Assembly (NCBI RefSeq): GCF_002999335.1
Contig: NW_020312613.1
Span: 112,501-176,500, forward strand
Direction of reading: 5' to 3'
DNA length: 64,000 bases
Source of the DNA: Cyclospora cayetanensis
Taxonomy: Eukaryota; Apicomplexa; Conoidasida; Eucoccidiorida; Eimeriidae
Shown: positions 13,030-23,100 of the stretch, piece after piece
Position numbering within the stretch: the stretch's first letter is position 1
Layout: each line of letters opens with the position of its first letter
Made by a program: the position numbers and the translations under genes
The notes under the pieces: model-generated
The model's database searches: none
The model's input: only the letters and a program-made list of their open reading frames with translations
What the model was told of the DNA's origin: nothing

Positions 13030-15212
13030 GAACAGCCCCTTTGTACCCGAATAGTTGGTCCTCCACTGCAGTTTCGATATAGTTCTGCATGCGGCATTCG
13101 TGGGTGTCACGGCCAGAAACATGGCAGCAAGAGCCGCCATTGTTTTGCGCATGTATACATGTGTGTTTGCGTCCTCTCAGGTACTAAGAAACGTGGTCTT
13201 TTGAGAGCCAATGCCAACAACGCGCCATCTCATGTTCACCCTTCCCGCAGTCTGCACTATTCAACGCGTGGCTTTGTAGGGAGGTGAATAAACCGCTTTC
13301 TAGCTGCATCCCAGATTTGTGGGACTTGTTAAGAACCTGCTTCTTTTTATTCATGAATTCTTTCAGACTTTTCTGAGGTGAAAGCCTCCTCTTTGTTTCT
13401 TCCAGCAGCTTCATGGAGAGTAGGCGGTACAGTAAACGGGTAGCATGCCCTGGGGATGTCTAGGTTTTGTTCCTGGTGGCTGACTTGCAGGGCATCCATG
13501 TCTGCAAGGCCGATTGGGTGGCTTCTGTGTTTAGCGACCCACCACAATATTCCCACAGAATGTCACTTTCTACAAAGACTGGAAAGAGTACTGGAGAAAT
13601 TGATTCAACCATTGCAACCGGTGAATAGCTCCCCAAACCATCGACTAGCCGTCTGGATGCGCAGTCCGTCATGACTTGCTATTTGATGCTCACGTAGCGC
13701 CCTCGCAGACGGTAATTTTGTTGAGGAATGCGCAGTAGGCTCGAAGGACAGGGCTGGTGTAGCACGTGTTCTTTATGACTAGATGCATTCGAACCCTCGG
13801 TTCGCCAACGGCAAGTGGGTCTGTCGCTGTGTAACTGGGATATTTAGGGAAGTGAATGATGTATTCCTCAATGCCCGCATTGGCACTGATCTACGCCTCA
13901 GCCTGGAATAGAGGCAGTGAAATTGCACCACACAGTGTGCGTTGCATCGGTCTCACTGCCACGCCCGTGAGGAGATATTTGTGTACTTCTTTGAACATGA
14001 AGTGTGCACGCCTTTGAATTTAAGGGCAAACACTGAAATGGCTGTAGACATCCACAAAGCGCTGCAGAAATCGGGTGGTCCACGCGCAGCCATCATCTTG
14101 CCACTGGAAAAGTTGAAGAGAACTGTTACTATTGGGCACCTGGCCATGAGCATAAACGTGTGCATCTTCACTGTACACTCCGCGTGACGGAGGAGCCTAG
14201 TAAGGAGTGCTGAAACGGGGCCGTTCTTGGCGCCCTTTGTTGCTCACCGCAAGAGACCACGGCTGCATTGAACTTTTCGACAGTGCTCAAGGTGTGCTGG
14301 CGAGAACGAAATCATTGTCGTCTCCCCATCCCTGCGAGAACGCCTCTACTTAGCCTGCTTTCGAACAGAGGGCTGAGATTCAGCTGAATATCTTTGCCTG
14401 GCGCTGGCAGATGCGCGCGCAGATCGTAGATGTCTTCTTCATGAGTTGCTGCGACTGCCACTAAGCGCACATGTTACCGCGCCGGTAGCAACAGGTAGAC
14501 AACGTTTCTAAGTGTGTTCAGGTGAGGGAGTAAACGCCGCATACAAGAATCGAACGGCAGTGTTGTGCATGAGCCAGTACGCCATGAGCGGCGAGCACGG
14601 GGAATCCAACTCTGTGAGTAACGGGTGCCTATCGGAAGGCTTTGGTTGTGCATCTTGACGGATTTCAGTAGCTATTCTCGCTGGACTTTGCAAACATCCT
14701 CTTTGAAGGGCCGCCTCTGCCGAGGAGGCGCCTCCTGGGAAATTACCAACAACCTTGGGAGCCTGTGCGCAAGGTCCCACCACAACTTCTGCCATTCTAT
14801 CCGTTTGCTCTGATATTTAAATTGGCTTCAATGTTTTATGCATAGATAACCGAAGATTATTTTGTCTGTCGGTGCTCCTTGGCTGCCCTCCGGCACCCAA
14901 CGTCAGAGAGGGCGTCCCTGGAGGCGAGGATGTTACGGCAGCGTCTTCTGCCTCTCCTCCACATGACTAGCCTTGATCAGCGTGTTTTAATTGTATGTTG
15001 GGCTCTTTCGCGCTCCTTCTGAGCAGCTCGTGTACACATCCTGAGCAGCTTGTTTGTTTCCTTCCCCGCCTTCGTGCGGGCCTTGCCAATTGCCCCTCGT
15101 GCATGCGCTCCCTGCGCTAATTCTCGTTCTCTTTTTTGGGGCTTTCCTTTCCCTGGCTTCGCTTCTTGGGCGCTCCTTTCTGCGGCTGCCACCGCAGGCG
15201 TCCGTGTGAATC
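13030..15212. other. intergenic, no recognisable gene
   Basis: Only short frames occur. The longest coherent one (13942-14187, plus) has no known motif. 14990-15200 is pyrimidine-rich on plus and leads into the next gene. Confidence 0.4.
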
Positions 15213-15458
15213 ATGGCAGTCCCCAAGGGGAAGCGCAGCGCATCTCTGTGCCGCAAGCGGCAGCACATCGTTTTCTACGATCAGCTGGATGGAAATTACA
15301 AGCGAAGACGCGAGTGGTTCTACAGAAGGAGATACTGTCTCCCTCTAACTCCTCTTGCACACCTCACCGATATCGATCGAAGCAAAGAGGCCCAGAAGGG
15401 CACTGGTCCTTCCGTGCTCCTCCCATTCAGATTCCCCGGATTTTGGCTAGGAAGGTAA
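15213..15458 (+). CDS. organellar ribosomal protein bL32-like (C-terminus uncertain)
   Basis: The reading frame opens with Met-Ala-Val-Pro-Lys, then a basic stretch Gly-Lys-Arg-Ser-Ala-Ser. This is the signature start of bacterial-type L32 (MAVPKxKxSxS) and suggests a mitochondrial or apicoplast large-subunit protein. A basic block follows at residues 29-40 (Tyr-Lys-Arg-Arg-Arg-Glu-Trp-Phe-Tyr-Arg-Arg-Arg). L32 is normally 55-60 residues, so the core fits. The last about 35 codons are unlike the family, and AG|GTAATT at 15456-15457 could be a donor leading to a further exon. No targeting peptide precedes this Met in frame. The CXXC zinc motif of some L32 proteins is absent. Confidence 0.4.
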   Translation: MAVPKGKRSASLCRKRQHIVFYDQLDGNYKRRREWFYRRRYCLPLTPLAHLTDIDRSKEAQKGTGPSVLLPFRFPGFWLGR

Positions 15459-16596
15459 TTAAGCCGCTAATCTCTGAACGCCGAAGCTTCTCTAGATCTG
15501 TTTGCTCACGTGCGCCAGCGTTTCGCTGAAGGTGTGACAACCCACAACCAGCCGTTCTTGCTGCCAGTGGCTCTTGTACTGCAGGTTCGTCTTTGAGAAA
15601 GCTGTAAAGCTCATTAAAAAATAAGTTCGACAGAAGGGAGGCGTGGCACCAGTCAGTCACGCCCGAGCAGCCCATCGGCTGGAGCACCGCTAGCGGTAGA
15701 TGCCTCACACCATCTACAGCAGTATTAGCGGAACTGAACGCTGCTTCCGTTACTGCACCCTTTCCTCCAGTGACATGCATGCATGCGCAAGCGCCGCTGC
15801 AGTCACCAAAGCGATAAGCACACCGACAGCCGCGCACTCACAGGCTGTTGACGCGTGCTGCTTTTTTTATAGAATCGTTTTTCAAGACAAAATAGTGCCA
15901 GAGAGGCAGCGCCGAGCACGATAAAGTTTCAAAAGTGCTCATGCACGTGTGCGCACAGTGAAGTATCGTAGCAGCAGCGAAAGGCCCTTTTTCACGACAA
16001 CGAGTTCAGTAACAGGCATAGCACACGAGGTCGCGCATGCTTCCCTCTCGTCCACGGTGGGCAGGCGAGGCATATATCTGTTTCGACTACTTTCTGTTAC
16101 TCTGCCCCCTCGCATTCCGTTTCTTTTCGTTGCCGATCGGTATTCGTTCGTAGGGGGCGTATCATCCCCCGCCAAGTACACCCCCTGCCCGCATTTCCCT
16201 GTTGCCGTCTACGCTTTATGCATGCATTAATGCAGCGGACTATTTTTGTTAGCCGTGTGCAGCGTGCTCCCCTCCCTCACCCTTCATCCCTTCACCGCGT
16301 GTGTGCCGCCCTTCGCTTTCTCCCCAGCAGGAAGCTCCCTAGTAGCTATCCGTATTACCCATAGGTTTGTTTGTATGCATGCTCGCATGCGTGTGCACCA
16401 ACTCCTGCCCACGCCACTGCCCCTCCCCCTTTACCTTCTGCTCATCAGGCGCCGCTGCGTGCTCCCTAGGCAGCCCTCTAGGAGGGTTCGGCTGCCTCTA
16501 ACTGCCCCTTCCGCGTCGGCTTTTCGCCCGATTTTCTCGTCTAACTCGACACAGAGACAGACACACAGCCTCTCCGAACAGTGCTGCCCCCCGTCG
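15459..16596. other. 3' flank between convergent genes
   Basis: No gene recognised. It lies between the L32-like frame (plus) and the end of the cyclin-like gene (minus), so it probably holds both 3' untranslated regions. The plus frame at 16246-17007 is mostly antisense to the cyclin gene. Confidence 0.4.
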
Positions 16597-17102
16597 TCAG
16601 GTGACTCTCCCTCCAAGAGTCGCTCTAAGAGCGACACGCTGCTTTTCTGTGGCAGCGAAGAAGAGCAGGAGCTCGACTGGCAGCCTGGGAGGCAGGCTGT
16701 TATTGCTGCTGCTGCTGCTGCTGCTGCTGCATTTGCAGCAACAGCAGGTTTCACTCTTTTGCTGTCTGCTGAACGCATTGGAGGCTTGCTGCAGCAGAGC
16801 AGTATTGGCTGCTCCCAAACCCCCCAGTTGCAGGGGAACCGCAAGCGCCCCTCCTTCTCCGCTGGGAGCTGCAGCCGCGACTGCCTGCAGCAGCACGGCA
16901 GAGCGCCGCAGCAGCAATTTGGCCTTAAGCGAGGTGGAGATACACTCGACGTGCTGGCGTATGGCCGTGACAACGGCAGTGGCGTCTGCAGCACCAGCAG
17001 CAGCTGATAACAACTGCGTTGCTGGGGGAAGGCAGAGCGAACCTAAAAGGAACAGAAGGGGGGGGGGTCCCCCCGTAGAGCAGCAGGATGCCTTGCTCTT
17101 GC

Positions 17103-17135
<33 letters not shown>

Positions 17136-19221
17136 TGCTGCTGCTGCGCTGACTCTTGCAGCAGCAGCAGGCGTGGCTATGGGCGACTACATGCGGATAA
17201 CACGTTTGCACCGCGAGCAGCTGCACAGCTCTTGCCAGGAAGAGCGGCGGCAACTGACACAAGGGGGTGGAGTACAAGGCAAGCATGAGCAGCACATAGC
17301 TGTACTCCTTGCAGCGGGTGTAGTCTTGAGACGTCTGCTGCTGCTGCTGCTGCGAGCTGTCTGCGCGGGATGTCAGCGCTTCCAACGCCACTGAACAAAG
17401 GACTGGCATGCGAAACTCAGCGTGCTGCTGCGGCTGCAATATGCGCTTCGCTATGGCCGTAGCAGACTCCTCCGCAATGCTCCACAGCTTCGTGAGAATC
17501 GAGAACGCCGAGGGATGTCGCAGCAAGTCAAACTGCAACAGCTCAAGCAGCTTTTGCTCCTCTTCAAGAATCCCCTCAGGCTTAATTATCACTTCAAGCG
17601 GTAGCAGAGCACCTTGTGCTTCTGTCGCCGTGCCTGCCTTCAGAGCAGCTCCCCAGAGTGCTCCTGATGCTGCTGCTGCTGGTAGGTGTGGCGGTGCAAG
17701 AAGCGTTGTAGTGGTGTTACTATTACTGCTGCTATTGCTGCTGCTATTGCTGTTGCTGCTGCTGTTACTGCTGCTATTGCTGCTGCTATTGCTGATGCTG
17801 TTGCTGTTACTGCTACTGCTGCTATTGCTGCTGCTATTGCTGCTGCTGTTACTGCTGCTGTTACTGCCGCCATTGCTGATGCTATTACTGCTGCTATTGC
17901 TGATGCTATTGCTGCTGCTATTGCTGCTGCTATTGCTGCCGCTATTGCTGATGCTGTTACTGCCGCTATTAACAGTGCTGCCGCTATCTTGTAGTGCAAT
18001 ATTCTGCTGATCCGGCACGAGTTGCTGATTCGGCTCAAAAGGAGCTGCTGAAGAGGGTCTCTCGAAGGCAGCGAAGGCAGCAGCCGTCCAGTCTTGATGC
18101 CACAGGTGTGCAGGAGGCTGCTGCAACTGTCGATGCTCATCTGCCTCCTGTGCTGCTTGCTGAATGTGCAGCTGGTGCTGCGTTTGCAGTTCAGAATTCT
18201 GCGGCTGGAGGCTGTCATTAGTGCTCCTCTTGCGGGCAGTGGCTGCCGCAAACTGCCGCGCGAAAGCCTCTCCTGCTACTGCTGCTGCTCCACTCTCGGC
18301 ATATGCTGCAGTGTTGTTTGTCTTGTAATACTCTTGACTTCTTTCCAAGAATACATCCGACATTTTCGCTGCAGCCAAGGTGCAGCAGCACAGCCTCTGC
18401 AACACCGATTTCGGAGGCGCTGCCGCTGCTGCTAGGTGTAACTGCAGCAACTCCTCTATCTGCTGCTGCTGCTCTGCTGCTGTTGCTGCCAAGTCGTGTT
18501 GCTGCTGCAAGCCATCGCGATAGCTGGAAAAAGAGGCACTCCAAAGCGCAGATGTTTGGTGCTGCTGGTGCTGCTCCTGCAACTCAAGCCGTGGCGTAAA
18601 ACTGCTGCTGCTGCTGCTGCTGCTCGCTGGATAGCGAGGCGGAAGGCATGCTTCTTTTGCAGCTCCCGCAAGTATGCGAGCTGTTTCGGTGACTGCCGTG
18701 GTGACGAGAGACAGCTGCTGCTCCTCAGCGGCCTTTTTGTTTACTGCTGCTGCAGGTGTTTCCAAGATGCCACTCCTGCTGCTATTGCAGGCAGTGATGC
18801 AGCGCTCGCCGTCACCTCGGAAGCCTCGCCTTGACTGCGTAAAACAGGATTGCTTCGTTTGCGTTTCTGCTAAGGGTACAGCGGCAGCCCGCTTAGATTG
18901 CAGAGAAACGGATCCTGGCAACTTGCGCTGCATTTGGTGCTGCTGCAGTTGCAGTTGGTGCTGCTGCAGTTGCAGTTGCTGCTGGCGCTGCTGCAGTTGC
19001 TGCTGCAGTTGCTGCAGTTGCTGTTGCAGCTCTGCTGCTCTGCTCCTGTGGTGAAGCAGATGCAGCGCTGTTTCCTCTACCAATTGCTGCTGCAGTACAA
19101 GATGCACATAGCTTGCAGCGAGATGGAGGGTTTGGTGCTGCAGTTGAAATTCTTGCTGCAGCCCAATGAGGGCGTCCATCTGCAGCGACAGAAAACGCGT
19201 CAAACGCAAGGACGGGAATGT

Positions 19222-19253
<32 letters not shown>

Positions 19254-19971
19254 TAGTAGTGGTAGTAGTGGTAGTGGTAGTAGTAGTAGTAGGAGTAGTA
19301 GTAGGAGCAGTAGTAGGAGTAGTAGGAGTAGTAGTAGTAGTAGGAGTAGCAGCAGCAGCAGTCTCGCGATACATTTAGTGGGCATATGCAATACATGCAG
19401 AACGTGGCGACCACTGAGGGAGCAACTCACGGCGATGTGCATAAACGGCGCAAGTATAGCCTTGGAATCTTCCCACAAGGCATCGCACTGAGCTTTTTGA
19501 AGGTGTTGCTGCCGTTGCTGCCACTGCTGCTTTTTACTGGGCAGGGGTGTGGTAGCCACTTCGTCGTCTAGCTGCTGCTGTATATGCATCTGCTGCTGCT
19601 GTATATGCATCTGCTGCTGCTGTATCTGTATGTGCTGCTGCTGCTGCTGTATCTGCATCTGCATATGCTGCTTCTGCATCTGCTGCTGCTGTTGCAGCTT
19701 GAGCAGCAAGCGCCGCTTTGCTGCTGCTTCCTTTTGGATCTGGTCGTTGCTGCGGTAGCAGCACTGGCAGACGAGGCTTTTAATGGCACTCCAACATGGA
19801 ATAGCCTCCCTAAGGCTAATGAGGCATTTGTTGCGCGTGGCAGCAGCACGCGAGAGGCTGCAACAACTGACACTCGGGGTGCTGCTGCAGCTGCTGCTGC
19901 TGCTGCTCTCGAGGAGCTCTGCAGGGAGCTCGTCTCGGTGTTTTCTGTTGCTCAGGCAGTTGCTTCTTCTC
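16597..19971 (-). CDS. cyclin-fold protein with very large Gln- and Ser/Asn-rich insertions
   Basis: This segment encodes a divergent cyclin, expected to bind a CDK-type kinase. Two exons are supported: 19971-19431 and 19179-16597, joined across a GTGAGT...CTGCAG intron with both edges in phase 0. The cyclin N-lobe signature lies just after the junction (19179-19080): an acidic/aromatic helix, then Gln-Thr-Leu-His-Leu-Ala-Ala-Ser-Tyr, matching the ETLxLAVNY motif of mitotic cyclins. The second cyclin repeat begins about 490 residues later near 17590, with Leu-Gln-Phe-Asp-Leu-Leu...Pro-Ser-Ala-Phe, and ends near 17215 with Leu-Ala-Arg-Ala-Val-Gln-Leu-Leu-Ala. Between them lies low complexity, including a Ser/Asn tract at 17700-17990. 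Exon 19971-19431 is in phase with the pseudokinase gene upstream (20178), so both may be one gene. The stop is at 16599-16597. Confidence 0.6.
19180..19430 (-). repeat. intron filled with ACT/GCT triplet repeat
   Basis: On the transcribed strand the intron starts GTGAGT and ends TTTTCTGTCGCTGCAG. About 150 of its 251 bases are ACT (with CCT and GCT variants). A frame starting at 19374 would read this as poly-Thr joined to the cyclin exon. The strong splice signals, phase agreement and the cyclin fold crossing the junction favour an intron. Confidence 0.65.
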
Positions 19972-20177
19972 CTAAAAATAACCAGACAGACAGATGATGA
20001 TGCAGAAGCGGCATTTCTATAGGTTTCAGCCTGCCTGCATTTCTGTGGCATGCAAAGCATGGAGTGCTTCTGTTTCTTATCCCCATTTCCTTTCTTTCTC
20101 CCCCCTCCTCCTCTTCCGAAAAACAAGAGCTGTCTCCCCTCTAATCTGCATCTGCGCAGGCTGCACAAACGGCTCAC

Positions 20178-23100
20178 CACTCCCGAGACTCGCACTCCTC
20201 TCTGCTCCTAACGCTGCTCCCGCAACCGTTGCTGCTGCAGCAGCAGCAGTAGCTACACCAGTCCCCTCGCTTCGTGCTGCTAGCGCTGCTGCTCTTGCTC
20301 TTGCTGTTGCTGATGATTTGTGGGGTCGGAGTGCCGCTGTCACTTCTTCGACAGCTGCTGCTGCCACCTCCACTGAACGTCGTGCAAGGCACCCCAGGCT
20401 GCAGAGACACCTCACGGCTACTTGCTTCGACACTGCTGCTCGCCATTGCGCTGTCTGCTGCTGTTGCAGCTGCTCTGGCTGCTGCTCTGGCAGCGACTGT
20501 CTCTACACGGCTTCGGAAACGTTCTGTCTCGATGCAGTGCTGCAGCAACTGCAGTGCTTGCTCTGAACACATCGCATCAGCAACATGATCATTATCACCA
20601 TCATCAACAGAAGCAGCAACGGCAGCAGCAAGAGTGCTAAGAGCGCAACAATTAGTGCTTTCTACGAACACATTGCAACAGCAACATGATCATTATCACC
20701 ATCATCAACAGAAGCAGCAACGGCAGCAGCAAGAGTGCTAAGAGCGCAACAATTAGTGCTTTCTACGAACACATTGCAACAGCAATATGGTCATTATCAC
20801 CATCATCAACAGAAGCAGCAACGGCAGCAGCAAGAGTGCTAAGAGCGCAACAATTAGTGCTTTCTACGAACACATTGCAACAGCAATATGGTCATTATCA
20901 CCATCATCAACAGAAGCAGCAACAGCAGCAGCAACAGTGCTAGGAGCGCAACAATTAGTGCTTTCTACGAATGCATCGCAACAGCAACATGGCCATTATC
21001 ACCATCATCAACAGAAGCAGCAACAGAAGCAGCAACAGCAGCAGCAACAGTGCTAGGAGCGCAACAATTAGTGCTTTCTACGAACGCATCGCAACAGCAA
21101 CATGGTCATTATCACCATCATCAACAGAAGCAGCAACAGCAGTAGCAAGAGTGCTAAGAGCGCAACACAGAGCGATCTTCAGATTTCCAGCAGCTGCAGC
21201 ACAAATCAAAACTGTACAAGGCAGCAGCAGCAGCAGCACTTCACACAGCCACCAGACCTGCTGAGAGGCGCTGCGTTCTGTCCATGGTGAGGGTGTGTTG
21301 CAGCAAGCGCAGTGGTTCACACCCTACGATTCTCCCGAACTGCAGCAGAATTCTTTCCGCTTCTGTTGCTTCGCTGTCTTGCAATCCTTCTTCCGGGGTG
21401 TGTGTGTTTATTGGTGGTGGTAGTGGTGAGAGAGGCGTGGGGATCGGTGGATGGGATGCTGCTCCCTCTGCTCCGACTGCGGGAGGGGTTCTTCCTGCTG
21501 CTGCTGTTGTTGCAGTTGCTGCTGCATGTGCTGCTGCATGCGGTGCAGATCCTGCTTTTTCATCGGAAAAATACTGTGCGCAGACGGATGGTGAGTCTCG
21601 CGAATACTGCTGCTGAAGATGCCGTAGCAGTGCCTTGTCAGCTTTGCTGCCGCAGGTGTCTATACACCGTATCCACTGCTGCAGCAGCGCGTCTTCCTCA
21701 AGTTTCAGCTGCTGCTGCATGCGCTGCCACCGAGGGATCGGCCACAGCGGAAGCATTTCAAGCCAGAGCATTGGGGAGACGGCTGTGGCTGCCTTTTCTT
21801 CCGTTGCTTCGCGCTGCTCATCGCCAAGCAGGAAGGTGAACTCCCCCTCCCCAGCTCTGCCTGCCTGCTGCTGCTGCTCCTGCCCCTGCGAAGGAGGCGT
21901 GAGGATGCGAAGCCACTGCTCTCGTGTTGCAGGCGTCCCAATCAATCGGCAACACTCTATGAGGTAGAGCAGCTCGCTGCTGCAGCAAAACGGTGGGGTT
22001 GTTGTTATGAGCTCGAAAAAAATAACCGCCACAGACCACATATCCACTTCGTAGCCGTACTGCTGCTGCAGCTGCTGCTGCCTCAGCAACAGCAACTCCG
22101 GTGCCTTGTAAGGCATTCGCTGACTCTCGCGGAGCGAGCGTTCACGATCTCGAGGATCTGTAAAAAGCAATCAGAAATTTGCGACAGCCTTCACAGGTTG
22201 GTGGGGTGATATGCAGGGAGACGTAGTGTGCGCTGCGCCTCCTTAGAAGATTCCCCCCCTCCCCTCTCAGTAGCAACTCTCCCTTAGCACTGGCAGCAGC
22301 AGCAGCAGCACGATTAGCAATTGCATTAGCAGCATGCTTAGCATTAGAATTCGCAGAAACATGATTAGCATTAGAATTCGCAGAAACATGATTAGCATTA
22401 GAATTCGCAGAAACATGATTAGCATTAGAATTCGCAGAAACATGATTAGCATTAGAATTCGCAGAAACATGATTAGCATTAGAATTCGCAGAAACATGAT
22501 TAGCATTAGCATTAGCAGCATGATTAGCATTCGCATTAGCGGCATGATTAGCATCAGCAGCAGAATGAAGAAGAAGAAGTATGTACTTTTAAGCAGCAGC
22601 ATGATTAGCATCAGCAGCAGAATGAAGAAGAAGAAGTATGTACTTTTAAGCAGCAGCATGATTAGCATTAGCAGCAGAATGAAGAAGAAGAAGTATGTAC
22701 TTTCTAGCAGCAGCATGATTAGCGTCAGCAGCAGAATGAAGAAGAAGGATGTACTTTCAGGTGTCAGTCGAACGTTTTTGTAGTCAAGAAGGCGGCCCAT
22801 CGCCAGATCGCTCAGCTTCACGCAGGGTGCTCCCACAGTGGAGTCAAAGAAGTCAAAAGCCGACAAACAGTTTTCTGCTGCTTCTGCGTTCACCCTGCAG
22901 CGGCAGCAGCCGCAGTCTGCTGCTGCTGTTGCCGCGGCAACTGCAGCAGCAGCGGCAGCCGCAACAGCAGGACGGGAGGGTGATTCTTGGTGAGCGTACA
23001 GGGGAGTGAAGTATCGAGAGAAAGCTAAAAGAGCTGCGTGAAACACAAGCAAACACATGTTGGAAGCGCTGCTTGCTTTCATCGAGCAACGCAGCTATGA

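Noticed and set aside
16246..18010. Long plus-strand frames with poly-Ala or poly-Leu
   Set aside because: They are antisense to the cyclin gene's CAG/AGC-rich coding sequence. The triplet repeat keeps the opposite strand open.
19180..19374. Poly-Thr N-terminus directly joined to the cyclin exon
   Set aside because: GTGAGT at 19430 and TTTTCTGTCGCTGCAG at 19180 form a good in-phase intron, and the cyclin helix continues across the junction.
20585..21171. Regular 101-bp direct repeats as a possible CRISPR-like array
   Set aside because: The units are contiguous, have no unique spacers, lie in an intron of a eukaryotic gene and include the splice acceptor.
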